In this document: positions 21,401 through 33,395 of the stretch, one piece after another
Numbering within the stretch: position 1 is the stretch's first letter
Layout of the letters: every line of letters begins with the position of its first letter
Origin: Globisporangium splendens
Taxonomy: Eukaryota > Oomycota > Peronosporomycetes > Pythiales > Pythiaceae
Direction of reading: 5' to 3'
Length of the DNA stretch: 64,000 nucleotides
Assembly (NCBI GenBank): GCA_006386115.1
Contig: VFIW01000089.1
Span: forward strand, 124,001 to 188,000
The notes under the pieces: model-generated
What the model was told of the DNA's origin: nothing
Seen by the model: only the letters and a program-made list of their open reading frames with translations
Databases searched by the model: none
Made by a program: the position numbers and the translations under genes

Positions 21401-23212
21401 ATCGGGGGACACTGCATTGCTGCAGTGCATTTTGGCTGCGATTCGCATGCACAAATGGTGCCCACGTTAGCTGACAAAGGGTGTGCAGGGTGCCTGCACT
21501 TCAACTCGCCGGTCCATTTCGTTAGGCCAACAAATCCCGAGATTTGATGGCGTCGGCTGCGGCGAAAGGTCCACCTTGAAGACGGCCTGAATGGACCTTT
21601 TGGTGCGTTTTTCCGATGCGGCCACCCACCAAAAGGACTTGTTTTCAGATTCCGAAACCGATCTTTTCGATCTGCAGTGACGACGGCAACAGCGATGAAA
21701 AGACGTCATCATAACGCGAAGCATTGTGGACACCACAAACAAGCGCGCGCCTTTCGACTGGCGATCCATGTAAACAGGCTTTTCCTCTCGAAACAAAAAA
21801 CGTTAAAAGGACCTCGGTGTATCCACTCGCTCTCGGTCCACATCAGCGCGTCCTGCCAGCAGTCAGATGAGAAAACGAGCAATGATGGCTGCTATCCGAC
21901 TTTTTCTCGATGCATGTCCCCCATATTCCAGACTCAAAGGGACTGCGCGTCCTGCTCCAAGGGGAGAATGAAACATCAGCATGTGGAGCTCTCTGTCCAG
22001 TTTGCGTCAACCGATTTGAGTGGCCATGAGTGAATTTACGCGACGTCGGGTGGCATGCAATTGGGACTGTCGAAGTTTTTCAGAACGAAGAAAGCCGAAC
22101 ATGATGGCGTCTGGAAAATAAAAAAAGCAGAGAGACTGTCAGGAGTGCTGGATCAACTCACTGGATCGAGGAAAGACGAAGCGCTAGTACTATAATAGAA
22201 CCCGTGGATCAAGAGAGCACGGTCACGCTATACGAAAAGATCAGGTGCAACAGATCTGACAGAGGAAAGGTCCTTGGTGGGTACAATCTCACATTCTGCA
22301 CGCGCTGCATGCATGGCATCAGGTGTACGGACAGGAGGCACATAATGTGCCCTTTGGACCTCTTGTCGGCGTGCACCTCTCTGGTCTTTCAGCACAGGAG
22401 TTGCATGCATCCATTCGTGCACCCACCCAGTGAAGAAGGGTTCAGACAGAGGGGGACGAACAGACCTAGGTTGGATACATGCGCGCGTGCTTTCTGTTTT
22501 GCGATACGTGAGCCCATCGCGAACAGCTCGTTCTCAAGACGCATGTCCACACTTGGCATGTGTACGCGCACATACGTCTCATGCGCATAGAGAGAGAATG
22601 TCCCAAAGAGCGGGGGCATGATGAGTGAGGACGGATGCGAAAGTGTGACATATCCATTCCCAGCCACACATTATTGCTGACCTTAAAACAACAGCAGCCG
22701 ATCCGACCATCACTCTCATCGCATCAATATTTACCTGTTTAAATTGCATGTTCAAATATTCTTACTACAAGTATACATTATCTTCCCTTATATGACATAA
22801 AAGCATAGAATCCATTATGAAAGGGATAAATGTGCAAGGAGTCCAAGTTGAAGTTCTGTAAATAGCTTTTGGAACCAACGAGTGTTGATGTCATTGACAC
22901 ATTCACGTTTTGTTCCGAGTCTCTCATCAGGTCGGCTGTGGACGAGATCCTCATGTGGGCACGGGGTTTGAGGGCTTCATACGCATACGCTGTGGATAAG
23001 AACGCTCTTATCCCACGCTTTTCGTGCATACACAGACACGAGAGAGCTTTAATAAGCCCAGGCGCTCATGAATCAATCATTTTACTCGGTCCTTATAGCG
23101 TTCTCTCTCCTCTCGCGCACATATGCACGCAACCTGGGACTCACTTCCTCATCGTCGCAGAGAGCTGCAAACGATCCAAGCAGGTTCTCTTGAGCCGACA
23201 TAAGTAGAAACC
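18469..23212. other. Long intergenic region between divergent genes, no gene recognised
   Basis: About 4.7 kb between the WRKY19-like gene (leftward) and the PH-domain gene (rightward). ORFs here are short, overlap on both strands and show no domain. A GT dinucleotide run lies at 19907-19924. The region probably holds leaders and regulatory sequence of the two flanking genes and may include untranslated exons or noncoding RNAs that cannot be seen by eye. Confidence 0.5.
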
Positions 23213-23747
23213 ATGAAAACGCCTCGCAGCGATCGCGGACCTGTTCCGATCAGCGGCTACTTGTTCAAGATGAAGTCCACGGAGCGCTTACTTGCGTCGC
23301 AGTGGAACAAGCGATTTCTTTCTCTCGAAGGCAAGGAGCTCAAGTACTACACACACGAGAGTTCCACGGAGGCGTCCGAAGTGATCGACCTGCTCAGCAT
23401 CGAGTCCATTCGACGGTTCAAGAACGGCGATCACGGTGTCTTCAGGTACGCACAGAGCTATGTTTCTGGACATTGTTTATTTAACTCGTCTAAAAGAAAC
23501 CACAACACACTATTGCAGCTTTGTGCTCAAAACCCCAGACCGCAGCTACTTCCTCCGAGCGGAGAGCAAGGTCGACATGAAGCGGTGGGTCCGCGGTCTC
23601 AAGGACCAGCAGGACCTCTGGCGCGCCAAGGAGGAGAAGGGAAGCGTGCTGCCGGACCCTGCGGCTCGCAAGCCCAAGCACTACAGTGACGTCCCCATCG
23701 GCACATTCGTCTCCCAACGGAGCTCCACGAACCTCCAAGTCAAGTAG
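23213..23747 (+). CDS. Small PH-domain protein
   Basis: Two exons, 23213-23445 and 23519-23747, with a 73-bp intron (GTACGC...TTGCAG), encode 153 aa. Nearly the whole protein is one pleckstrin-homology domain: SGYLFKMKS, then WNKRFLSLEGKELKYY, and after the intron SFVLKTPDRSYFLRAE and the closing helix with the invariant Trp, MKRWVRGLKDQ. PH domains bind phosphoinositides or proteins at membranes. The first strand has basic residues (KMKS...R), but lipid specificity cannot be judged. The short C-terminal tail has no feature. Confidence 0.82.
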
Positions 23748-23934
23748 ACTATCAAGTCTTTGTTCAGATCGCCAAAGTCATAATAAAAGATTCATTTATT
23801 TACTACTTACTGCCAGCAAGATGATGGATGCACTTGAGTGTCCGTCCACCTTGGGGGGTTGATTTCACGTACTCGGTTTTCTGAAGAAAGTTACAAAATG
23901 TGTTTCCGCGGCTCCAGTGCCGCGCTGATTGCCT

Positions 23935-26900
23935 CTATAGTCCAGAGAATTTTTCCCAACCGGGCGCGCTTTCGCACAGCGCTCGGATCAGTGCGTGTCG
24001 TTTCTCCGAGTCCTGCAGCAATCGCGCCAAGTCCGGCACCAGTCGTCCGACAAAGTCGGGTTCGAATGAAGCTGTTAAATACTGGTAGAACTCGCGGGCG
24101 CTGATCTGCTCGCTGCCGTATTTGCGCGCATTCGACGTGAACACTTTCATCTTCTTCGTGTCGCCTCCGAACGCTTGCTGGACCGATTCTAAAATGGACT
24201 TGTGCAGCTGTGCAGCAGCTTCGCCAACCACAGGTTCGATGTCTTCCACTTTGATGACCGACACCTTGTTCCGTCTCCTGCTTCCTGACGAAACAGCTCG
24301 CGGTCGTTCCAACGTTGCAGGCGGAGACACCAACGACGATCTCCTCTTCGACTCTTTTTCTTTTTTCACTTGCTCAACGAAACGACCAAACGCTGCCATC
24401 AGATCTTCTCTCTTTGCTGGATCAAACAGCAACTTCGCACTGTCGGGGATAATTTTCCCAGCAACCTTAGAGCTGACCAGCTTCCGCATCTGTTCGCAGT
24501 ACTCGTCTGAAGTCATCTCGCTATCGGCAAAGCTACGAGAAAGTTCTTTGAAGTGTTCCACAATCTCCGTTTCGTGGCCACTTTTGTGGGATTGAGCCCA
24601 CGCGGTGATAACATTGATCACATGCGCGTACACCTCCTTCGTTTCTTCAGCATGGCGTTCCTCTGCTTCTCTCTTCAACTGCGCAGCCTTCTCCTCTTCC
24701 GCTAGCCGTATAGCTTCTGCTCTTGCCTCTCGCGCACTTTCGTAAATCGCTTGAAACTCCTTGGTCTGATTCTGGCGATACGCTTTCTTGAATTCGTTCA
24801 CGAACTCTTCGAGAATGGAGAAAAACTCCATTGGTCCCATCTTCCTTGGATCTTCACCAAAGGAGCTCACAAGCTCGTGGTACGATCTCTCCAAGGCGTT
24901 AAAATCACGTCCTAGCTCTTCCAGCACTTCTGCCGCATCTTGTGCAAACGGCGCCATTTGCTCGTAAAACTTGTCGCCTTCGATTTTATCGTTCTTAGAC
25001 GCTCGCACTTGACCTTGCAGCATCGCCAGCTCCGTGTTGTAAGATGACAAATCTGCGCGGAGCTGATCCAGTGACAATCTCTTCGCTTCACCAATGTGCG
25101 GCACTTCACCAGCGACGGCAATGATGTCTGGCGAGTTCTCTTCCAGTTGGCGAAGAAGGAAGTGCATCAAAGTGATACGAGGGTCCACGGACTTCAGAGT
25201 GTGAAGCTTCGTCAACGTGTCCAACTTGAAACCGTACGCGCCACCACGCGGCGTGCTACCATTTAGGTAGTTACCGATCTTTAGCACATTTTCCAGGACA
25301 CGACGGAATTTATCGCTCTCAGTCACTTGGTCCGTCGCTGCAACGAGCGTATCCAACTGCGCTTGAGTCTCAAGAATACGATTTTCAAACTGAAGCTTGT
25401 AGCGAAGGCACTTGATTCGCTGAGTGTAGCGCGGAATCGTCAACAGCTCCAGGAAGAATTTCTCCACGTTGCCAAGCAGTTTCTCGTCCCCATCGTAATT
25501 CTTCATCAGATCTTGCTCTTCCAGCGTCGGGGAGATCGAAATCAGTACGTTCAAAATTTCCGATGTGAGCTTTGTACCGTCGAGCGCGTAAATCGCATTC
25601 TTGATGTCCGTTGCTGACATTCGGAAACGCGCAATCGCGATGGAGACATTCTGCTGTCGTTTCGGATCAAGAAGCAGCACAGTCTGCGGTTGAGCTGCTT
25701 CCTTGGCTGCATCCTTTTTTTTATCGTCTTTTTTCTGGTTGTCGACTGGGTTTTTGCGAAACAGCCACTCCATCTCATCAACATCAAACGTGCCATTCCC
25801 ATCGTTCAACTTCATCCAAAGCGTGCTGCTCACCACATTCACCGGAACACGCGTCCAGAAAAGCGGACGGAGCTCGACGTTGGGTTTCACCGTCTCCTTT
25901 TTCGGCAATTGCGGTTCCTCAGGCTTTTTCGAAGAAGATGTGCGCTGCAGCTTGTTGGCCAAGCTCGCTTTCAATGCTGACGGATCGACCTTCACTGCTT
26001 CTGTCGGCGGCGGGAGACCTGCAAGGACACCACCACTGGAGCCTCCAGCGCCAGCTTTCTGGTTCGGCGACGGTGCATCTGGCGTATCCAGCAAATCTGC
26101 ATTCAATCCCGACGCGCTCATTTTCATCTTGACCTGTTCCGCAGGCATGCCCATTTTGATCAGCTTGAAAAATTTCTCGTACTCAGGGTCGTCCTTCACG
26201 GCCATAACCTGGGACGCCACTGCAGCAGGCTGCGATCCTGGCATCGGAGCATCAGGAGTGTCGAGTAAAGATGGATCGAGTCCCTCTGCGCTCATCTTCA
26301 ATTTGATTTGCTCCGCAGGCATGCCCATCTTCGCCAGCTTGAAGAATTTCGCGTATTTCTCATCGTCCTTCACGAGCATGATGCCTGCCGCAGGTTGCTC
26401 GGACGCGCCGCCACCGCCGCTGCTGCCACCAATGATCGCTTCGGGGTCATCTAATACGGATGGATCGACGCCTGCTTGCTGCATTTTCATCTTGACCTGT
26501 TCCGCTGGCAAACCCATCGACATGAGCTTAAAAAACTTCACGTAGTCTGGGTGATCTTTCGCCTTCACTCCCGCTCCACTTGGCGCGGCCACCACCTGCG
26601 CCGGCGTAATTTCAGTCGCGCGTTCCTGTGGGGGTGCATTATTCGCTACAGACGCTGCTGTTTGTGCTGCTGTTTGTGCTGCCGCCGTAGCAGCTGCGAG
26701 AGCGAGTCGGTGCTGTTCCTCTGCTTCATTTCGCTTTCGCTCTGCCTCCTGCATCTTTCGCTTCATCTTTTCGATTCGAAGGCGTAGCTTCTCGTTTTCT
26801 GCCTGCAATTGCGCCATGATTTCGTCCGAGTCGTCCACGTTTTCCGCGTAGCTGCTCTCCTGCGACTGGGAGGGCTCGTCCTCTTTCTGGTCCGGGGCCG

Positions 26901-27811
26901 GCGACGACTCTTCTTCCGATCCGTCCATCGGCTCCGTCGGTGTGTCGCTGTGCTCGTCGATAATCTGCATGTTGCGTTACATGTCACCATCAAAAGTCAT
27001 ATCAGTAAATCGCATAGACAGTTGAGAAAGGACGGCAAACTTCAACAGCAATAGCGTCTTTTCTCACCATGAGGTTGGTTCCAATCGATCCGCGCGAAGT
27101 AGCCCTCGATAACCGAGTCGTCTCGGGCGGAGAACCGCCATCGACACCCGCGGGAGACCTCAATTGCGAGCTCACAGACGTCCCACATTCGATACAGAAC
27201 TTCACGCGACTCGGCAGTTCGTACCCGCACTCAACACAGAACTTTGCATGACTCGCCAGCTAAAAGTTAAACAACCAAATGCACGACAGCACCCGCATAA
27301 CGACACACACACAAATGTAAGTGCAATCACTATCCCACACCTACGCGATATAAAACTATACTGAGAATACGACACGTACACTTGTAACAGGCGGCATCAC
27401 TGGCGCATACGAGGGAGCCGAGAAGCTCAGGCGTTTCGTGAGCGTGGGGCGCGAGCCCGTCACCTCGATCGCGTCGTCGTTCTCGATACACGAGTCACAG
27501 TACCACTGCGGTTTGCTGCGCTCGCCCTTGCGGTGGTCGATCGCCTTGCGTCCGCACTCTTTACACACCGCGATGTTGCATCCGCGGCAATGGTGGCGCC
27601 GTCGCAGCAGGTTGAACGAGCGCGTGCACACACCGCACTCAGCCTCGCGGCCGAAGCTGCCCTCGGGCGCCAGGCTCATCATCGGGCGGTTGCTCAGCGG
27701 CGCGCGTGCCGTGGATCTCGGCGCCGCGAACGGCTTGGACGCCGACGACGGCGGCGTCATGGGGCCGTTGAAGCGCGTGGGCGTCGTGCTGCCGCTGCCA
27801 GCCGCGTCCAT
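23935..27811 (-). CDS. FYVE - zinc ribbon - CCDC53-like repeats - FH2 formin fusion
   Basis: Three exons in phase 0: 27380-27811, 27068-27259 and 23935-26964; introns of 120 and 103 bp (GTACGT...TTTTAG and GTGAGA...ATGCAG). The joined product is about 1,217 aa. Exon 1 encodes a FYVE zinc finger (residues about 59-110, core RRRHHCRGCNIAVCKEC), which binds PI3P on endosomes. Exon 2 encodes paired CxxC knuckles (FCVECGYELPSRVKFCIECG). Exon 3 begins with an acidic stretch and a coiled coil, then three motifs of about 35 residues (near 346, 407 and 465; for example YAKFFKLAKMGMPAEQ). An FH2 domain follows at about 570-960 (LRPLFWTRVPV), which nucleates actin. There is no long polyproline FH1. Two similar helical segments close the protein, each with SA/TSDEYY-like and LLPD-like motifs resembling the ZNF598 C-terminal module. 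An ATG at 26970 makes the last exon look like a separate gene, but it sits in the splice acceptor. Confidence 0.8.
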
Positions 27812-29478
27812 GCTGTGTGTATAGGAACTACTGAGTCACTCTCTCACTCTCTCTCTCTCTCTCTGCTTAGACACCGTCTGGGGGGAGGAGGGAGCGGCGC
27901 GAATGACGGACGTTCCGGCCGCCTTCTTCTCGGCTTTCTGTGGATTTCCGTTTTGCTTCCGCAGCGCGCTGGTTCCTTCCGCACTGATGACTGCACTCGC
28001 AGCGCCACTTTTCCTTTCGATACAAAATCCTGCAACAAACTTTGTATTTGTTATTCTACGTTCTACGGTAATTCGATCAAGCAACTAATGACCTGCTAGT
28101 TTTGATATATGAATGAGTTTGGTGGATGTGGAGGATGTGTGCTGTAGGGAAAACGGAATGGTGGGCAGGGAGTATGCGTTTCGACAGGGCTTTACGCGAG
28201 AAATGAAGGAACCACATGTCGCAGGTGGAAAGACCTTTGAGAGTTAATAATATCGATGGAAGTCCTACTGTACATTTTCGATCAAGTTGTTTTGCTGCTT
28301 TGAAAAGTCTTGAAAAAAGTGAGGAGGGTGACGCAATCGATACTTTTATCAAGTCTAACGGTACACTTGGCGCACACCCATAAAGTGTGCCAAACGGGAG
28401 CGACAGGATAAAAAGGGGGTCTGCGCCATCAAGTGGCTCTGCGATTCTAAAAATTCCTTCCTTCTGCTGCAAATGAGCTTGAGAGAAAAAAGAAAATCGC
28501 GCTACACTTGAGTTCACTATGCGGCGAATGCGCATATACCAGTTTTGTATGCTCTCCATGTGACATCAACATGTCTGTGGTTGACAAAGCGCAGGTGACG
28601 CTGCCAGGTGAGACAGCGACGCAAAGTGTCCAACACGTGCTCGAAGATCTTCAAAACTATATTATGAGCTTATGGCAATGGTGGGGGACAGCTGATGGCG
28701 CTGATGGGCACTTCGACATGCGCTTTACGCTAAACCAGCCATCGATATAGTGCATGTTGATGCCACGCACGAGATGATGCTGCAGTTTATGCGGCGTTGA
28801 GGCATTTTTTTAGTCGAAAGTAGAGAGGAAGGAGAGAATTGCACGTGAGCTATTAAAACTAATGGCGCATGGCTAACATACTTAGACAACGAACTCTGGT
28901 CGATCCGAGGGTTTTCTCATGGCAGCTGCTTCATCTTGCTACTTCTGCTATTACGCCCAACTGAAATCCAAGGCAGAACTGCAGCCATCCTGACGCTGAT
29001 GCTCGATTTGTGGATAACACAATGACGCCTGCATCTCTACTGACGGCAGTCATGCTGCACGCATAAACTGCTCGTTGTTCATGTTGGTTTTCACTCCAAA
29101 TCGTTGCGCTTTGACACAAAACACTGCAACATATCCATGTGAGTTCTCCGCACAATCACCTCGTCGATGAGCGTGAACACGATGGCGAAATGTGAGCCTC
29201 GCTTTCAAGCTCGCAGTGCCATTATCACTGAGCAGTAGCGGACGGGATGTCAATACTGACGCTTTGGGAAAAACAGCAACTTCAACTTGGCACCATATCC
29301 CGTAAGTAAAGCAATATACGGGTGTGTTTGTAAATAAACCATCGTTTCTATATCTATTTCTACCTGTGGACTGCCTTTTAGAAACGCAACCAATCAAATC
29401 GAGCGAAATGACACGCAGCATCACAATCGCCAAGACATCCGCATCGAAGAGCTTCCTCCGCGCAACTCAACCATCACC
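27812..29478. other. Intergenic with CT-rich microsatellite
   Basis: About 1.7 kb upstream of both flanking genes (formin leftward, small membrane protein rightward). A CT dinucleotide run lies at about 27837-27864 beside the formin start. A short ORF at 28571-28750 has no recognisable feature. Nothing else supportable was seen. Confidence 0.5.
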
Positions 29479-29822
29479 ATGCTCGACAAGCTGCTCAACA
29501 AGCTCCCGCTGAGCCAGGGCGGCAAGGTCTTCGTGGGCACGGCGCTCTGCCTGGGCATCTGCGCCATCCCGCTCACCAAGAGTGCGTGTCGTTTCATCAA
29601 TTGCTGTGTCTGTGTTGTGCATGTGCGCGTCAATGCTGTCACCTGATTGCATGCCACACAGGATTATAACTCACTTGCACATGCGTCTGCTGTGTGTGCA
29701 TTTGTGGCTACGCAGAGACGAAGGCTGGCCATGACCTGTTTTCGTCGGAGAAGCCGCAAGAAGTGTACGACTCGGAGATCCAGCGCCGTCGCGAGAAGCT
29801 CGATGCCGAGATCAGCAAGTAA
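29479..29822 (+). CDS. Small single-span membrane protein of unknown function
   Basis: Two exons, 29479-29581 and 29716-29822, with a GTGCGT...CGCAG intron of 134 bp, encode 69 aa. The protein starts MLDKLLNKLPLSQ, has one hydrophobic helix near residues 16-33 (VFVGTALCLGICAIPL), and ends in a charged helix (EIQRRREKLDAEISK). Size, a single helix and a charged tail recall small mitochondrial inner-membrane or assembly proteins, but I do not recognise a family. Correct phase across the intron and a GC-rich coding pattern support a real gene. It converges with MCM8. Confidence 0.55.
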
Positions 29823-30003
29823 CTCGCCGTTTTCGATGATGTTTGTAGATGAGCCTGAGCCAATGCATGCATGTATGCGCCATCCACCGCCACAAGCTCA
29901 TGCAAAGTTAAGGAAAGGAAAAACAAGAAGAAAAAAACGCACTTCATATCCAAATATCCCCTTTACCGGCTCACCTGGGTGCTCAAGCTGCTGTTGACAA
30001 GTG

Positions 30004-32815
30004 CTACATTTGCGAGTAGGACGATACCTGGACCTTGTACTGCTGCGGTCCTTTCTTCAGGATGTAGCACTCGTTCCGCAGGATGTCGACGAAATCGCGG
30101 AAGTCGTCGACCTGCAGCGCCATGCTGTTGGCGACTTCGAAGAGATCTTCAAACGAGAACATGGTCGTGTTTTTGCGCTGCGCTGCCTTCATCAGTCGCG
30201 CGACGTACGCCTTGACCTTCTTGGCGAGACTCATGCCTCCGCTGCGACCGAAGTCCAGGTTGCCGTCCTCTGTGATGTACGTGTCCAGCAGACACTCTTG
30301 CATGATATCAACCACGTCTTGCGCGTGCTGCTCCGTCACGACTTCAGAGAAATCAGCCTTTGCCCTAGCCTGCGAAAGCCGAATCAGAGACTCGAGCTGG
30401 CGAGTCGTGATGGGGATGCTGTCGGCGGCGTTCTGGTTACTCTCTCCTGCGGCTCTCAGCTCCAAATATTTCTTCTGCAGCAACGAAGCTGCCTCGGGAG
30501 ATAACCGCGGATGAACGTACCGCCGTGCGTACGCAATGAACTTTTTCAGAAAATACGTCGGAATCGCATTCATGGTGTACTCGTGTGCATTTTGCACCAA
30601 GCGATGCGACAGCAGCCGGTGGTTTGCTTTAGGTTCGTCAAACTCATCGTCGTTGTTCGGACGCCACGATCCGCCAGCGTTGCTCTCTCTCGGTCGCTTC
30701 CTTGAGCGCTTGTTGCGCGCGTGCGCGTTCATAATGTGTTCTGACAGCAGACGATCGCGTTCTTCATCTGGACGATCCAAAAGGATGAACACCAGGTCGA
30801 ATCGCGACAGTAATGCTGCTTTCATTTTCAGATTCTCTCCAACTGAGCGACTGCGATTGTAATGACCGCCACTTGGATTTGCTGCTGCGATCACTGACGT
30901 GCGAGCGTTCAGGTTGGCCACGATGCCCGCTTTCGCAATACTGATGCTCTGTTGCTCCATAGCCTCCAGGAGCGCCTGATAGTCGATACCCATCTTGTCG
31001 AACTCGTCAATGCAGCACACTCCTTGATCTGCTAGTACCAACGCACCAGCTTCAAGCGCATAGTCTCCCGACGAGTCCTTCACCACCGTCACAGTCAATC
31101 CGGTCGTTGTCGTTGTGTTCCCGCCAACATACACAGCTCGAGGGGCCACCATCGCAACCGCTCGCAGCATTTGACTCTTACCCAAGCCAGGATCGCCAAC
31201 CACGAGCACATGCGAGTCGGATCTGGAGAAGCACGCCGTCTCCTTCTCGTCCGGGTTTCTCGTTCCGCCCAGCAGCGCCAGCATCAATCCAGCTTTCACG
31301 ATCTCGTTGCGGTAAATGCCGGGGCACAGTGAGTGGACGAGACGATCAAAGACGTCGCCCTGGCTGATAATGTTGCTGATCTGCTCCAGATCCTCCTTCG
31401 TAAAGTCGATGTCAGCAGTCTTATCTCGGTCTGCATCGGCCTGTCCATGATTCACAAAAGCACGCATACGTGAATAATGAAACCACACAGAACCAAGCAG
31501 CTCAAGAAGCGAGAGAGACGCACTCTTGCAGAATTCTCCACTGAGTTGGCACTCAGATAGAGAATATAAAGACTGTTTGTCTGCGCACGTTTCCCGTATC
31601 GGCCACTGTGCACTTCCGAGTTGATACTTTTCACGACACCTGACACTGTCACCACGTTCCCGGGAATGCAAGAGTCCACCAGGTCTTCATACAACTCGAC
31701 CTCGATCTACAGAAATCCAAACGTGTTCAGTCAGCGGACGTTTTCCATATCCATGCGTCCATGGCTTCGCTCCGTCATACCATTCGCGGGATCCGACCAG
31801 GACCAGCATCGCTGTTCTCCATTTCTTGGATCCTATCAAGCAAAACGAGTGGGAGGCACGTGAGTAGAGCGGATGGAGGTGATAATGGCCAATTAAGCAA
31901 GGCTTACTTGATCTTCTGGAAGTCGACAGTCTCCACAGTCGATCGGTTCGGAACGAGCGTTCGGCTTCGGCACGGAGAAATCTCACACGCCATCGGCGGG
32001 TTGTACTTCCCGTCCGGGAATGCGCGCGACGTGACTTCGTTGCACTTGACGCACACAAAGTCGCACCGCGTCACGAGCGGTTTGATCGCACTCACGCGCA
32101 CGACCGTGCCCATAACGCTCACGAACTGGTTCACGACGTCGGCCTTGAGCGCCGCGATGGGCAGAACGGGTGTGACGCCGTGGAGACGCACTGAGATCTT
32201 GGTGCGATCCAGCGGCACGTTGCGCTGCCGCGCAGGCGTGTCCTCCTGCTCCTGGCGCAGCTCATGGCGGAGCATGCACAGCGCGATGCCCAGACACGGG
32301 ATCACGTCCTCCACGTTCTCCTGCAGCACGCGCTCAAAGTCGGGCAGCCCCACCGCCGAGCGGATCAACTCTGCGTAGTTGAGCCACACGACCGTCACGT
32401 CCGGCTCCGTCAGCTCGTACTGCGTACAGAACAACGTACACACATTAGCATCGCAACCAGCATATTACTCTTCCATATACAGACGCACATTCGCCAGCAG
32501 CGGCGCCCACTGCTCGTGGTCGTGGAAGCAATCGCGGAACGCTAGTGCAGCTTTGAAGCGGCCTTCCGACTCGCTCACGAGAGAGTAGTAGTTGGTGCCG
32601 CGCGTGTCGCCGGGCCGCGCGATGCCGATGTGGTGGTCCTGCGGGAAGTACTGGCTCCACACGCAGCTGGCGACGGCCAACACACCCGCGCGCTGCTGCT
32701 GCGCGTCCGCCTGCCGCGCTCGGGGCGCCGGCGCGCGACGCGGAAGCGGCATCTCGAGTGGACACTTGCGTCCCTGCGCTTTTTTCCCAATGACAACACG
32801 ACCATCACTCGACAT
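30004..32815 (-). CDS. MCM8: DNA helicase MCM8
   Basis: Five inferred exons: 32489-32815, 31908-32419, 31781-31832, 31524-31706 and 30004-31440, giving about 836 aa, the usual MCM8 length. Start at MSSDGRVVIG. Exon 2 carries the N-terminal OB/zinc region (CVKCNEVTSRAF). Exon 5 holds the AAA+ core: Walker A GDPGLGKSQML, the GNTTTTTGLTV strand, Walker B CCIDEFDKMG, sensor AAANPSGG and arginine finger LLSRFDLVF. The tail has a winged-helix-like segment. MCM8 works with MCM9 in homologous recombination and interstrand-crosslink repair, outside the MCM2-7 ring. The 52-bp exon 3 (IQEMENSDAGPGRIPRM) is short but in phase. The GNTTTTTGLT signature and the closeness to the 3'-half consensus favour MCM8 over MCM2-7; MCM9 is the main alternative. 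Confidence 0.85.
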
Positions 32816-33071
32816 TGACACAATTGTTACATCCAAGATTCGATAGGATGCTTGCAATCAGCGCTCGTTGCATCCATACATGAGCGGTATCTAATCTTAT
32901 CTAGAGTAAAACAAAACGTCGACACTGACATTGCTCTCTTTGACGAAGCCCAGCGCGCGCTCGGGATGCCCCTGGCATGCGATTGCACCACGCAGTAGAA
33001 ATATATACACCAACAGATAGCAGTCATTTACGCTTTTTGCAATTTATTACTATGCTCACAAAGCTGACCTC

Positions 33072-33159
33072 GATGCAAAACAGGTCCAGAGGGATGAGTC
33101 CCTGCGGAGCCGCACACACAGCTCCCACAGGAACTCATCCCTTTGGACCTCTTTTGATC
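33072..33159. ncRNA. Strong hairpin, candidate small-RNA precursor
   Basis: An imperfect inverted repeat. The inner arms AGGTCCAGAGGGATGAGT (33082-33099) and ACTCATCCCTTTGGACCT (33133-33150) pair with one mismatch. Pairing continues inward (CCTGCGG-AGC with GCTCCCACAGG) to a loop of about 10 bases, CGCACACACA. It also continues outward through CAAAA/TTTTG and GAT/ATC. The whole fold is about 88 nt, the size of a microRNA-like precursor. It could equally be the remains of a foldback transposon. No expression evidence is available. Confidence 0.4.
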
Positions 33160-33239
33160 TTGTGGCTTCAGAGCCAACAAAAACGTAAACGACTTGTGGT
33201 TGCTGATCGAGATCGCACGGATTAGCCTGAACATTCTGG

Positions 33240-33395
33240 GTTGACAATTCGACATCCATCTACAGAAATCAAAAGTAAGTTCAGACTTTTATATATAGTA
33301 GCACATCATGAATTCCTCAGTTCGCTGTTGCACCATTCGCGACATCCAACCAGGATCAACATCATTGTTCTCCAATCTTGAGCCCTATCAAACGC
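33240..33395 (-). pseudogene. Decayed duplicate of MCM8 exons 3-4
   Basis: The segment 33333-33392 closely resembles the exon 3 segment of MCM8 at 31781-31840. Shared pieces include ccattcgcg, accagga and tgttctccaa/t, with cctatcaa in the intron. On the minus strand a frame reads ENNDVDPGWMSRM against ENSDAGPGRIPRM in MCM8. The next acceptor (ctacagaaatc) and first residues (MDVEL against IEVEL) are also shared near 33244-33266. Order and strand match MCM8. The rest diverges and a stop enters the frame. A 15-base match to MCM8 exon 2 at 33501-33515 is inverted, so the copy was rearranged. Confidence 0.6.

Noticed and set aside
22204..22590. 128-codon ORF in the 18.5-23.2 kb gap
   Set aside because: Cys/Arg-rich with no domain, splice signal or neighbour support.
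26965..26970. Separate formin gene starting at ATG 26970
   Set aside because: The ATG sits inside an intron acceptor (…ATGCAG) and phases match the upstream FYVE exons.
28571..28750. Short ORF in the 27.8-29.5 kb gap
   Set aside because: About 60 residues, no recognised motif and no coding-strand support.
32420..32488. Missing G at the MCM8 intron 1 donor (suspected sequence error)
   Set aside because: A canonical GTGCGT donor a few codons upstream keeps the frame, so no lesion is needed.
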